A stretch of DNA of 64,000 bases from Mycolicibacterium sediminis (GTDB taxonomy: Bacteria > Actinomycetota > Actinomycetes > Mycobacteriales > Mycobacteriaceae), in the NCBI RefSeq assembly GCF_010731735.1, contig NZ_AP022588.1:1178001-1242000 (forward strand), in the 5' to 3' direction. Shown in pieces: positions 1 to 8,462 of the stretch; position 1 is the stretch's first letter, and each line of letters starts with the position of its first letter. The notes beneath the pieces were generated by a model that saw only the letters and a program-made list of their open reading frames with translations, made no database searches and was not told the origin of the DNA. The translations under genes and the position numbers were made by a program.

Positions 1-97
1 GCAACAGCCAGCCGAGCATCCAGTACCGCAGGTTCTTTACCTTCTTGCCGTCGTGCTCGCGGCGAGTTTCACTGCGCGCCTGGGGTTGTGGAACCAT
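1..97 (-). CDS. N-terminal fragment of a probable MFS transporter (cut by window edge)
   Basis: Only the first 32 codons are present. The start ATG reads leftwards from position 97 and the frame stays open to base 1. The product begins with a short basic, polar tail, then KNLRYWMLGWLL, which looks like the cytoplasmic tail and the start of transmembrane helix 1 of major facilitator transporters. It sits 40 bp downstream of an SDR on the same strand, so the two may form a catabolic uptake-and-oxidation unit controlled by the divergent SorC regulator. The family call is an inference from a very short stretch. Confidence 0.4.
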   Translation of the reverse strand, partial: MVPQPQARSETRREHDGKKVKNLRYWMLGWLL

Positions 98-136
98 GAC
101 ACTCCTTTGTGCGAGAACGCAGATGGTTGACGGTGG

Positions 137-910
137 TCAGTTGACGACGAGGCCGCCGTTGACGTTGTAGACGGCCGCCGTGATGAAGCCGGCGTCCTCG
201 GACAGCAGGAACTCGATCGTTGCGGCGATGTCCTCGGTGCGGCCCACGCGGTCGACGAGCAGCCCCTTGACCATCTCGGCCTTCCGCTCGTCGGTGAGTG
301 CGCCGCCCATGATGTCGGTGTCGATCGGGCCGGGGCTCACGACGTTCACGGTGACGCCGAACACGCCCACCTCGCGCGCCACGGCACGACTGAAGCCGAT
401 TACCGAGGCCTTGGACGCCGAATACGGCACCTTGCTGTACGTGCCGCCGCCGAGTTGGGCCGAGGCCGATGACAGGTTGACCACCCGCCCCACTCCGCGC
501 GCCACCATGCCGCGAATCGCACGCTGGTTGACCACGAAGGTGCCGGTGCTGTTGATGTCGAGCACCCGGTTCCACTCGTCGAGGGTCAGCTCGAGGAACG
601 GAGTGGGTGAGGCCACGCCTGCGCCGTGGGCCAGCCCGACGACCGGTGGCAGTTCGGCCTCGATCGCGGTGAACGCGCGGTCCACCGACTCGGGGTCCAC
701 GATGTCGACGCCGTAGCCGGTGACCGTTGTCCGCGACTCCCCGTCGACCTCCCGTGCGAAGTCGACGACCGCTGCTTCGTCGACGTCGAGCGCAGCGACG
801 TGCCAGCCGGCCGCCGCCAGTCGGCGCACCGTGGTCCGGCCGATGCCACGGGCCGAGCCGGCACCGGTGACTACGGCAGTGCGTTCAGGTGGAAAGGCGT
901 GCGATGTCAT
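137..910 (-). CDS. SDR family NAD(P)-dependent oxidoreductase
   Basis: A 257-residue classical short-chain dehydrogenase that should interconvert an alcohol or polyol and a ketone with NAD(P). The glycine-rich cofactor loop TGAGSARGIG lies at about residues 15-24, the usual NNAG is changed to HGAG near residue 95, the catalytic serine is in VVNLSSAS near 148, and the active-site pair is YSASK (Tyr163, Lys167). PGPIDT follows. The ATG at 910 has a GGAAGGAA-like ribosome site. The gene is divergent from a SorC-type sugar regulator and followed by an MFS fragment, which suggests sugar or polyol catabolism; the substrate is unknown. Confidence 0.9.
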   Translation of the reverse strand: MTSHAFPPERTAVVTGAGSARGIGRTTVRRLAAAGWHVAALDVDEAAVVDFAREVDGESRTTVTGYGVDIVDPESVDRAFTAIEAELPPVVGLAHGAGVASPTPFLELTLDEWNRVLDINSTGTFVVNQRAIRGMVARGVGRVVNLSSASAQLGGGTYSKVPYSASKASVIGFSRAVAREVGVFGVTVNVVSPGPIDTDIMGGALTDERKAEMVKGLLVDRVGRTEDIAATIEFLLSEDAGFITAAVYNVNGGLVVN

Positions 911-1049
911 GTGTGGTTCCTTCCCCTAGAGGGTCTCGATGCGGCCGAGTGAAGCGTCGACAGGGCTTCGACAACTCCCCCCATTGCGCTCGACGTCTCT
1001 CTGATAGTGACCTGGGTAACAACTCACGTCGACTCTATTGCTATATCCC

Positions 1050-1107
1050 ACGTGCACGTCAAGGCCGTTTGAGCGATGTTTTTTCTCGTAAATGGCTCGT
1101 TTGAACG
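1050..1107. promoter_or_regulatory. Candidate operators between SDR and SorC regulator
   Basis: The divergent intergenic region has a 10-bp palindrome ACGTGCACGT (1050-1059) and two direct copies of CGTTTGARCG (1066-1075 and 1098-1107), 32 bp apart, about three helical turns. Tandem spaced half-sites suit the tetrameric SorC/DeoR-type regulators. The assignment is an inference from position and repetition. Confidence 0.4.
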
Positions 1108-1131
1108 GTCTTGTAGGTCTAATTTGGGAAT

Positions 1132-2148
1132 ATGCTTCACGACGAACATGCCGGTTCGGTCACTGACGAGGATGCCGAAGACCAGAACGGGTTGGCCGAC
1201 GACGACCGACTGCGAGTGGCAGACGCAGCTGAGCTCTACTACCTACGGGGCTTGAAAGTGGAGGACGTCGGCAAGCGACTGCACCTCTCCCGATCGACGG
1301 TGTCGCGGATGCTCGCCAAGGCGCGCCAGCATGGCGTCGTCGAATTCGTCATGCATCGCAGCGCGGACCGGTCGTCACTACTGGCGGCCCGACTCGGTCA
1401 GCGTTTTGGGGTTCGCGCCGTGGTGGCCGACGTCCCCGACGACGACGACGGTCGGGATGCAGCCCGACTCGATCTGGTTGCCCGACAGGCGGCGCAGCGG
1501 CTCATCGCCGTGGTCGGCACCGATACGACGGTGGCGGTGGCGTGGGGCAGCACGGTCGAGGCCGTATCCAGGCACCTGCTCGTCAGCCCGGTCCGCGGTG
1601 CCCGCGTCGTGCAACTCAACGGTTCGGGAAACACCGTCGCATCCGGCGTCCTCAACGCCAGTCAGCTGCTCGACAGGTTCGCGCAAGCGTTCTCGGCATC
1701 GACCCATCACTTCCCGGCTCCCGCCCTGTTCGATTCGGCGGCCACCCGCGAGGCCATGTGGGAGGAGCGGTCCATCCAGCGCGTTCTGGCCCTACGTCGT
1801 AGCGCCGACGTGGCGGTGTTCTCGGTGGGAGCGCTGGACGGCGAGGCTCCCGGCCACCTGTACCGGACCGGCTACCTCGACGCGGTAGACCTGCAAGAGC
1901 TGCGCAGGCAGGGCGTGGTCGGTGACATCGGCACGGTGTTCATGCGCGAAGACGGGAGTTCCGACGGCCTGGCGGTCAACGAGCGAAGCACCGGAATGCC
2001 CCTGGCGGAGTTTCGCCGCATACGCACCCGCATGCTGGTCGTCAGCGGCCGGACCAAGAGCATTGCCGTTGCGGCGGCGCTTCGTGCCGGAGCCGTCACG
2101 GATCTGGTGCTCGATGAACTCACCGCCCATGCGCTGCTCGATGTCTGA
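1132..2148 (+). CDS. SorC-family transcriptional regulator (sugar-binding)
   Basis: A 338-residue regulator of the usual SorC length. An N-terminal helix-turn-helix (about residues 25-60: VADAAELYYLRGLKVEDVGK, then a recognition helix with LSRSTVSRMLAKAR) is followed by the long C-terminal sugar-phosphate-binding domain, with VAWGSTVEAVSRHL, the GSGNT segment and the closing VTDLVLDE motif typical of the family. It probably senses a phosphorylated sugar and controls the divergent SDR and MFS unit. The ATG at 1132 has no obvious Shine-Dalgarno sequence, so the message may be nearly leaderless. Confidence 0.9.
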   Translation: MLHDEHAGSVTDEDAEDQNGLADDDRLRVADAAELYYLRGLKVEDVGKRLHLSRSTVSRMLAKARQHGVVEFVMHRSADRSSLLAARLGQRFGVRAVVADVPDDDDGRDAARLDLVARQAAQRLIAVVGTDTTVAVAWGSTVEAVSRHLLVSPVRGARVVQLNGSGNTVASGVLNASQLLDRFAQAFSASTHHFPAPALFDSAATREAMWEERSIQRVLALRRSADVAVFSVGALDGEAPGHLYRTGYLDAVDLQELRRQGVVGDIGTVFMREDGSSDGLAVNERSTGMPLAEFRRIRTRMLVVSGRTKSIAVAAALRAGAVTDLVLDELTAHALLDV

Positions 2149-2204
2149 AGACAACCGCGACGCGGCACCAACGAGTTGCCCGGCCGCATGCGAGGATTCG
2201 ACAC

Positions 2205-2918
2205 ATGGAGGTGCCCTTGAGTCCGACGACCGGCGCCCTGCGCCGCGCCATGCGCGACGACGTGCGTGACGCGGTACTCGCCATGCTCATGGACGGGCGG
2301 CTCGCCGCCGGGACATCGGTCAGCATCGACCAGCTCGCCCGCGATCTCAATGTGTCGCAAACGCCAGTTCGGGAGGCCTTGGTCGAGATCGAAGCGACCG
2401 GGCTGGTGCAGCGAGTGGCGCGCCGCGGCTACCAGGTGGCACCGCCGATGAACGCCCAGCAGGCCGCCGAGCTGGCCGATGCCCGCCTCATCGTCGAGAC
2501 CGTTGCGGCCAGGTGGGCGGCGCGGCTGAAGGAACCGGACCTGCTTCCCCAGCTGCGCGCAGCGCACCGCACCCATGAAGACGCGGCCTGGGCCGTACGC
2601 GAATGGGACGGCGTGACGCGGGACCGCAACCAGCTGCCCGTCACGCTGATGCCCTACTTCAACGCGGACTGGGGCTTTCACCAGACGATCCTCGACCACT
2701 GCGGCAACGGATATCTGCGCAGGATGGTCGGCGGGCTCGGAGCATCGGTGCAACGGATGCGACAAAACGTGCGACGCGGTCCGCTCGACACGGAATTGGC
2801 AGTCGCCGAGCACGCCCGGGTGCTCGCCGCGATCGAAGCCGGCGATCCGCCGGCCGCCGAGGCTGCGATGCGAGCGCACATCGAGGCGGTCCGCGAACGC
2901 TCCATCGCCGACGCCTGA
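2205..2918 (+). CDS. GntR-family regulator, FadR (FCD) subgroup
   Basis: A 237-residue protein. A winged helix with LARDLNVSQTPVREALVEIEATGLVQ occupies about residues 43-70, followed by GYQVAPP and an all-helical FCD ligand-binding domain. FCD regulators usually bind small carboxylic acids and repress nearby catabolic genes. It starts 57 bp after the SorC gene on the same strand. The ATG at 2205 is used here, but a TTG at 2217 has GGAGG five bases upstream and may be the true start, which would remove four residues. Confidence 0.9.
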   Translation: MEVPLSPTTGALRRAMRDDVRDAVLAMLMDGRLAAGTSVSIDQLARDLNVSQTPVREALVEIEATGLVQRVARRGYQVAPPMNAQQAAELADARLIVETVAARWAARLKEPDLLPQLRAAHRTHEDAAWAVREWDGVTRDRNQLPVTLMPYFNADWGFHQTILDHCGNGYLRRMVGGLGASVQRMRQNVRRGPLDTELAVAEHARVLAAIEAGDPPAAEAAMRAHIEAVRERSIADA

Positions 2919-2962
2919 CCGGATCACACACGAGCCTCCACCGAGGCGGACGGCGCTGCCAC

Positions 2963-4333
2963 CTACCTCGGCGCCGCCGCGATGGCTTCTTGCGCCGCGC
3001 GATGGAGGTCGAGGCGTGAGTACACGCCGAAGGCGCTGCCGTCGTCGAGGAAGCCGCCGCCCGGGCCCAGGGTCGCCGTCAGGATGGCGTTGGCCTGGTC
3101 GAGCGAGAGGTAGGGATAGGCGGAGGTGAGCAGGTATCCGGCCTCGGGCGCCACCTTGCCGACGTCCACGGCGGCGGTTGCCGCACCGCCGAATACTGTT
3201 GGCAGGCCGTAGGTTTGGGTGCTGTCGTAGAACCGGGCATTGTCTGCGGGCCGCGCGAAACGGCTCTGATCGTCCCTGGCGCACACCGCCACGGTGCTCC
3301 CGCACGCACTGGCGAGCGCGCCGGTCAGCTCGGTCCGCGCCGCAGTCAGCGCCTGGCGGAAGTCGTCGATGCGCACCCCCTCCCGTTCGACGCCGACGTA
3401 TTCCGGCGTGTTCGCCAGCAGATGCGCGATGTCGTAGGTGGCCAGCGTCCGTCCGCCGAGCACGTCCATGGCGTAGTGCGCGCCGATGATGACGCGATTG
3501 TTGCCGTATTCGGCGGCGCGGGCCACCATCTCCGGGTAGCGGTCGGGGACCAGGAGGGCAAGCACCAGTGACTCGGTGTACCCGTACGTCGTGTGGCCGC
3601 TGGGGTAGGACGGGCTGTTGACGAGGTTCTGCTCCGGCCCCCGCAACCACGACGAACTGTCGGATGGGACCCCGAAGAAGTCGGTACCGCCGTAGGTCAG
3701 CAGGTTCGGTTCGGTCTGGAACGGGCGGGAGTCGCCGTAGGCGTCAGCGCCCTCACTGCCCGCCGGGAGGTCGTAGGCCTTGCCGAAGACGTCGGTGACT
3801 CCGCCCGCGTTCTGCAGGATCGCCAGCGCCTCGGCCGAAACCGGCTGCTTTCCATCGGTCGTCGCGTTGGCGAAGAAGTACTTCCCCGCATTGGAGTCGG
3901 CCTCGGTGGTGTTCGACGCGAAGGCGATCAGGTCGGCGACGGCCGGCGAGACGTTGGTGAAGTCCTCGTTGCCGTCGGCGTCGCGGGTGTAGGACGTCAA
4001 GCTCTGGTACGCGCCGCCGAGCTTCGTTCCCAGGCCGTCGGCGAGCTGGTAGGCGTTGCCGTCGGTGATGAAGGCGTCGCGCAGCGCCTGCTGCTGCTGA
4101 TCGGCGAACGGCAGCAGGGTCGGCTGACCCGCCGTCCCGTTCTGAATCGACCCCGTGACCCTGAAGTTGGCCGCGAGTGCGGCCCGGCCCGCGTCGGTGT
4201 CGATCAGCGTGGCGACGGGCGTCAACCCGCGCAGCACGCTCAGGGTCGTCACGCTCTGTGCCGTAGCGGTGGCCGGACTCAGCAGCGCGCCCACGCACAT
4301 GATCACGACGAGTAGACATCCACGCATCTTCAC
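2963..4333 (-). CDS. Secreted PAP2-superfamily phosphatase
   Basis: A vanadium-haloperoxidase-like acid phosphatase with an N-terminal signal peptide (KMRGCLLVVIMCVGALL, cleavage near ATAQS). The PAP2 signature is in two parts: PSYPSGHTTYG, with the catalytic SGH, and RVIIGAHYAMDVLGGR, with the second histidine. Such enzymes act outside the membrane on phosphomonoesters or lipid phosphates. The frame is open back to 4399, but the GTG at 4333 has GAGAGGA six bases upstream and puts the signal peptide at the N terminus; the ATG at 4327 is the alternative. The mature protein, at about 430 residues, is longer than membrane PAP2 lipid phosphatases. Confidence 0.85.
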   Translation of the reverse strand: MKMRGCLLVVIMCVGALLSPATATAQSVTTLSVLRGLTPVATLIDTDAGRAALAANFRVTGSIQNGTAGQPTLLPFADQQQQALRDAFITDGNAYQLADGLGTKLGGAYQSLTSYTRDADGNEDFTNVSPAVADLIAFASNTTEADSNAGKYFFANATTDGKQPVSAEALAILQNAGGVTDVFGKAYDLPAGSEGADAYGDSRPFQTEPNLLTYGGTDFFGVPSDSSSWLRGPEQNLVNSPSYPSGHTTYGYTESLVLALLVPDRYPEMVARAAEYGNNRVIIGAHYAMDVLGGRTLATYDIAHLLANTPEYVGVEREGVRIDDFRQALTAARTELTGALASACGSTVAVCARDDQSRFARPADNARFYDSTQTYGLPTVFGGAATAAVDVGKVAPEAGYLLTSAYPYLSLDQANAILTATLGPGGGFLDDGSAFGVYSRLDLHRAAQEAIAAAPR

Positions 4334-4432
4334 CGGCAATCCTCTCGCTGCGGGAGCAGCTCGATTGTAGGGACCACGGCACGACGGCCGCGATCTCACT
4401 CAGCGATACGCGACCCACGAGAGCGGCGGGCG

Positions 4433-4765
4433 ATGTTGGATGGCGGCATGGAAACTCTCACGGAGAAGTACATCGACGCAGTGAACAATGCCGACCTCGC
4501 CGGCCTCATCGCCTTGTTCGAACCGACGGCGACGCTGTCACAGAAGGGTCGGCTCTACGAAGGCACCGATCAAATCGCAGACTTCTACCGAGAACTGTGG
4601 CTGCCCGGTCCCTCGGCCCACGAGGTCGAAAGACAATTCGTCGACGGCAACGCGGTCATCGTCCAGTTCAAGGCAGTCAGTCCTACGGGCGAGATACGCC
4701 ACGCAGTGGATGTCTTCATCGTCAAGGGCAACCTGTTCGAGTCACTCGAGATCTACTACCGGTGA
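4433..4765 (+). CDS. SnoaL/NTF2-like small protein
   Basis: A 110-residue cone-shaped NTF2/SnoaL-fold protein: YIDAVNNADLAGLIALFEPTA, the GTDQIADFYREL segment, then alternating beta strands ending SLEIYYR. Ketosteroid-isomerase-like members isomerise or bind small hydrophobic substrates, but no catalytic residues can be assigned here. The start may be the ATG at 4433 or at 4448; neither has a strong ribosome site. It lies between divergent and convergent neighbours and looks monocistronic. Confidence 0.75.
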   Translation: MLDGGMETLTEKYIDAVNNADLAGLIALFEPTATLSQKGRLYEGTDQIADFYRELWLPGPSAHEVERQFVDGNAVIVQFKAVSPTGEIRHAVDVFIVKGNLFESLEIYYR

Positions 4766-4906
4766 CGCCCTCGCCCTCGCCGATAACTAGGTCGCCCGAC
4801 GCCCAGCGGCAATGAGGGGTGATCCGGGCGGCGGCCACTTTCCCTCCTCGCCGAGTCCACCACTTTGCGGCTTGAAGCAATGCTCGAACTTTTCCTTGCC
4901 CGACGG

Positions 4907-5770
4907 TCAGGCGCGTTGCGCACCGTCGGCGTCGAAGAGTTTCTTGCTCCATTCGGCGAGGAGGTCAGTGGTGTCCCAGTCGTCGGGGTGGAAGTCGTTG
5001 CGGTAGTAAGAGCCATAGCGGTACATGGCGGCGCGGTCGAACAGCGGCGACCGGCGCAGTGCCCTCACGCTGCGCACCAGCCTAACCGGGTTGTACGCCG
5101 CGCGGTCGAATGCCAGCGACCGCGCAGTCTGGATTATGACCTCGGGCAGGAATGTTGCCTGGATGAGCACCATGCCGGCCTTCCGCATTCGCTCGGTGCC
5201 TCCGATCGCTCGGAACACGTCGAAAGCGACGGCCTTGTGCTCGCACTCCTCAAACGCGTGCCACAGCAGAAGCGAACGGATGTCGGAGTCCCCCAACATG
5301 TCCTGCATCTCGTCGCTGTTGAGCACGATCTCGGCGAGCATGCCCGTGTAGTGCTCGGCCGCCGCCGTGGCTGCCAAGCACATCTTCTCTGGAAGCACCT
5401 TCTCCCAAAGACCGAACAGATGCTTGAGGTGGCGATCCAGGCGGGCGGTGGGATACCCCATCTCCTGCAAGCGCTCGTTGAGGATCTTGTGTTGCTGGCG
5501 GTGTGTGGCTTCCTGGGCGATGAATCCCTTGACGGCCTGCATCATTGCCGGGTCCGTGATCTCGCCGCGATGGGCGCGCACGGAACGGATGAAGAAGTCC
5601 TCACCTTCGGGGAACAGCCCCGACAGCACGGCGAACATGTGGCTTGCGACCAGTTGTCCGTCGGCGAAGTGCTGGCGCTGGGCGCCATCGGGATACGAGA
5701 AGCGTATTCGCCGAGCCTTGAGCGGCGACGGCGATCCTGGTTGTTCGGTGGAGGAAACGGTCATGCTCAC
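4907..5770 (-). CDS. Ferritin-like metal-dependent hydrolase family protein (PF10118 type)
   Basis: A 287-residue helical protein of the group annotated as predicted metal-dependent hydrolase. The metal-binding pattern is clear: FIAQEATHRQQH (E-A-T-H, H), AAEHY, and WHAFEECEHK. Together these supply the Glu/His ligands of a ferritin-like di-iron site. The true reaction is unknown. It is transcribed divergently from a TetR gene, and a perfect 12-bp inverted repeat lies just upstream of its start, so it is the probable target of that repressor. Confidence 0.85.
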   Translation of the reverse strand: MSMTVSSTEQPGSPSPLKARRIRFSYPDGAQRQHFADGQLVASHMFAVLSGLFPEGEDFFIRSVRAHRGEITDPAMMQAVKGFIAQEATHRQQHKILNERLQEMGYPTARLDRHLKHLFGLWEKVLPEKMCLAATAAAEHYTGMLAEIVLNSDEMQDMLGDSDIRSLLLWHAFEECEHKAVAFDVFRAIGGTERMRKAGMVLIQATFLPEVIIQTARSLAFDRAAYNPVRLVRSVRALRRSPLFDRAAMYRYGSYYRNDFHPDDWDTTDLLAEWSKKLFDADGAQRA

Positions 5771-5773
5771 ATC

Positions 5774-5807
5774 CCATCATCTGACTTCATGCCTTGTCAG
5801 ATGATGG
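5774..5807. promoter_or_regulatory. TetR operator candidate: perfect 12-bp inverted repeat
   Basis: Arms CCATCATCTGAC (5774-5785) and GTCAGATGATGG (5796-5807) are exact reverse complements separated by 10 bp. The site is three bases from the metal-hydrolase start and upstream of the TetR gene, the normal position for autoregulation and divergent control. It covers a possible TTG start at 5794, which argues that TetR translation begins further downstream. Confidence 0.7.
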
Positions 5808-5850
5808 TGACACACTCTTCGGCGTGGGGAAAGAGCGTGTCTACAGCGGG

Positions 5851-6474
5851 ATGACTGCTGAGCAGCGCCACCAGGACCGACGCACCCGGCTCATCGACGC
5901 CGCGATCGAACTCATGGGTGAGCGAGGTGCCTCGAACACCACGGTCACCGCGGTGTGTGCGAAGTCCAGAGTGACGACGCGATACTTCTATCAATACTTC
6001 TCCGATCGCGATGGTCTGCTGCGCGCGGTATTCGAGAAACTCGAAGCGACCATGCGGGACACGTTGGTGGCGGCCGTTCCCAAGACCTTCGCGACGCCAG
6101 ATGAATTGGCGAAGGCGCCGGTGCGGGCGTTGGTGGCGATGATCAACGACGACCGTCGACTGGCTCGCATACTCTTCATCGAATCCGGGACTGAACCGAC
6201 GCTGCGACTGCTACGCGGCGAATTCATGGTCAGTCTCGCCGACCTCACCACGCAGCTGAGCCGGCTCCACCTAAAGATCCCTGAGGCGGCATCTCGAGTG
6301 GGACTCCTCGCCGCAACGATGGGCGTCGGCGGACTCTTCGAAGTCTTCCGCCGCTGGCTTGACGGTGAACTGGTCTTCACGACCGACGAACTGGTCGAAC
6401 ACTGCGCCGGGTTCCTGGGGAGCCTGGGCACCTACGTGCTGGAGAATCCCGCAACCGGCGATGTCGTGCCATGA
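5851..6474 (+). CDS. TetR/AcrR-family regulator
   Basis: About 207 residues. The TetR helix-turn-helix lies at about residues 10-55 (LIDAAIELMGERGASNTTV, then AKSRVTTRYFYQYFSDRDGL), followed by an all-helical ligand domain. The frame opens at a TTG at 5794, but that codon lies inside the operator palindrome. The ATG at 5851 or the GTG at 5824 is preferred; from 5851 the N-terminal arm has the usual length. It is likely to repress itself and the divergent ferritin-like hydrolase gene. Confidence 0.88.
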   Translation: MTAEQRHQDRRTRLIDAAIELMGERGASNTTVTAVCAKSRVTTRYFYQYFSDRDGLLRAVFEKLEATMRDTLVAAVPKTFATPDELAKAPVRALVAMINDDRRLARILFIESGTEPTLRLLRGEFMVSLADLTTQLSRLHLKIPEAASRVGLLAATMGVGGLFEVFRRWLDGELVFTTDELVEHCAGFLGSLGTYVLENPATGDVVP

Positions 6475-6496
6475 CTCTGACGAAGTCCGTCGTCGA

Positions 6497-7390
6497 CTAA
6501 CCGGTAGCCGCGCTCAGCTCGTCGATCTGCTCCGCCGTCAACTGCACGTCAGCGGCGGTCATGTTCTCCTCCAGATGCGTGCGACGCGATGTGCCGGGGA
6601 TGGGAAGCATCGCCGGTGAGAGATGCAACAACCACGCGATCGCCACCTGGCCCACGGTGCACTGGTGCGCGTGGGCGACGTCGGCAAGCGCTTGGTGGGC
6701 CGCGGCGAGCCCGCCCTGCGCCACCGGTGCCCACGGAATGAACGCGAGGCCATCGCGTTCGCACACCTCCAACATGTCATTGGAGCCCCGGTCGATGACG
6801 TTGAACCGACTTTGGACACTGACGATGTCGGCGATCTGCCGCGCCTCGTCGAGCTGCGCCACCGTGCATTGCGACATTCCGATCGCGCGAATCTTGCCTT
6901 CGTCCTGCAGCGCCTTGAGCTCACCGATCTGGTCTGCCAACGGCACCTTGGGATCCACCCGGTGCAGTTGCAGTAAGTCGATCTGATCGACCCCCAAGCG
7001 GCGCATGCTCATCAGTACCTGCTGCCGCAGGTATTCGGGTCGGCCGACCGGTGGCCACGCTGCCGGGCCGAGGCGTTGCGGTCCGGAGTCGGTGTCGATC
7101 ACGTCGGGCCCGTTTCGGGTCAAGCCCGCCTTCGTCGCGATGACGACGTCGTCGGGGTAGGGATGCAGCGCCTCGTACAGGATCTGTTCCGCGACGTGTG
7201 GGCCGTAGGAGTCGGCGGTGTCGATGAACTGCACGCCGAGGTCGACGGCTCGACGGGCCACGGCGATGCATTCGTCTCGGTCGTCGGGCTCACCCCAGAT
7301 CCCGCGGCCCGTGAATCTCATCGATCCGAAACCCAACCGCGACACCGTCTTGCCCGCAATTCCGATCGTCTGCGGCTCCACGTTCACCAT
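6497..7390 (-). CDS. Aldo/keto reductase
   Basis: About 297 residues, a complete NADPH-dependent (alpha/beta)8 barrel oxidoreductase. The catalytic tetrad is visible: Asp and Tyr in FIDTADSYGP, Lys in VIATKAG, and His in DLLQLHRVDP. The cofactor segment LPIPGTSRRTHLEEN lies near the C terminus. The ATG at 7390 is preferred over the upstream GTG at 7405 because GGAGGT lies seven bases before it. It converges on the TetR gene with a 22-bp gap. The substrate is unknown; the family reduces aldehydes and ketones. Confidence 0.92.
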   Translation of the reverse strand: MVNVEPQTIGIAGKTVSRLGFGSMRFTGRGIWGEPDDRDECIAVARRAVDLGVQFIDTADSYGPHVAEQILYEALHPYPDDVVIATKAGLTRNGPDVIDTDSGPQRLGPAAWPPVGRPEYLRQQVLMSMRRLGVDQIDLLQLHRVDPKVPLADQIGELKALQDEGKIRAIGMSQCTVAQLDEARQIADIVSVQSRFNVIDRGSNDMLEVCERDGLAFIPWAPVAQGGLAAAHQALADVAHAHQCTVGQVAIAWLLHLSPAMLPIPGTSRRTHLEENMTAADVQLTAEQIDELSAATG

Positions 7391-7562
7391 GTCGTTTACC
7401 TCCACTTCTCTGCGTTTCCAATGTGGTCGTGGCCCTTCTCATCGGGCCGACTCGTGCCACCGCGACCACGTTCAGTGGGCGCCCGGTGGGCTTACGGGCA
7501 GTGACTTCACCCGGTTCGAGGACGGGCCGCCTTACGGCGAGCGATCAGTTACCGCTGCGTTG

Positions 7563-8462
7563 TCACGCGCGGACGGCCGCGTCGAATTCACAGAACATCC
7601 TGGTGAAATACTCTGGCTGCTCCTCGGCCACCCAGTGACCGCAGTCCGGGACGAGGTGTTCCGTCACCGATTCGGCGACCTCTTCGCACATCGCCCGGAA
7701 GTTCCTGGCGAGCGGTCCGGAAGCACCTCCCGACGCCAACACCGGAATGGTGAGCCTGCCGTGCTGTCGAAGCGCGGCGCGATTGTCGTCGGCGTCGCGG
7801 TCGAGTTCCCGGTAGACCTCGCACATCGCGCGGATGGCTCCTGGGGCCTCGTACGCGCGGGCGTAGACGTCGAGGTCGTCATGGGAGATCGCATCCGGCT
7901 GGTAGGTCAAGTCGTCGAAGAATCGGTTGACGTACCACCGTTCACGTCCGTGCACGAGGTACACCGCGATGTCCGGGTTGGCGTGAAAGGAGAACTGCCA
8001 CGCTGACTTCTGCGCCACGCGCCATTCGTAGTAGGCGGTGCCCGGCAGCGGAGCCTCCATGAAGGTGGCGCTCGTGACGTCGTCGGGGTACCGCAGCGCG
8101 AAACTCAGGGCCAGTGTCGACCCGAGATCGTGGCCGACGAGCGAGACGGGCTCCGCCACGCCCAAGGTCTCGCGCACCAGGCTGTGGACGTCACCGGCCA
8201 TGGTCCACTTGTCGTACCCGTCGCGAGGTTTGTCGGACGCGCCGGCGCCGCGATAGTCGGGCATGATCACCCGATAGCCGGCGGCAGCCAGCGGCATCAT
8301 GACCTTGCGCCACTCGTATCGCGTTTGGGGAGCGCCATGGAGGAGCACGACGGTCATGGTGGGTTCAGGTGGAGTGACGACCGTGTAGCCGATTCGCACC
8401 GTCTCATCCGGGTCGACCCAGGCCCGGCCGTGGTGGACAGCGGCATCGCGCGCCGTGGTCAT
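7563..8462 (-). CDS. Alpha/beta hydrolase, epoxide-hydrolase-like
   Basis: A 299-residue alpha/beta hydrolase. It has the oxyanion motif LLHGAPQTRYEWRKV, the nucleophile elbow SLVGHDLGS with Asp in the nucleophile position (the epoxide hydrolase and haloalkane dehalogenase pattern), a cap region rich in Tyr and Trp, and the catalytic His in VPDCGHWVAEEQPE. The ATG at 8462 overlaps the stop of the upstream YrdC-domain gene in an ATGA junction, so the two are translationally coupled. It probably hydrolyses an epoxide or similar electrophile. Confidence 0.9.
   Translation of the reverse strand: MTTARDAAVHHGRAWVDPDETVRIGYTVVTPPEPTMTVVLLHGAPQTRYEWRKVMMPLAAAGYRVIMPDYRGAGASDKPRDGYDKWTMAGDVHSLVRETLGVAEPVSLVGHDLGSTLALSFALRYPDDVTSATFMEAPLPGTAYYEWRVAQKSAWQFSFHANPDIAVYLVHGRERWYVNRFFDDLTYQPDAISHDDLDVYARAYEAPGAIRAMCEVYRELDRDADDNRAALRQHGRLTIPVLASGGASGPLARNFRAMCEEVAESVTEHLVPDCGHWVAEEQPEYFTRMFCEFDAAVRA

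Noticed and set aside
1872..3650. 592-codon minus-strand frame across the SorC/GntR/PAP2 junctions
   Set aside because: Composition is typical of antisense of high-GC genes (Arg/Pro/Gly-rich) and it covers three well-supported genes.
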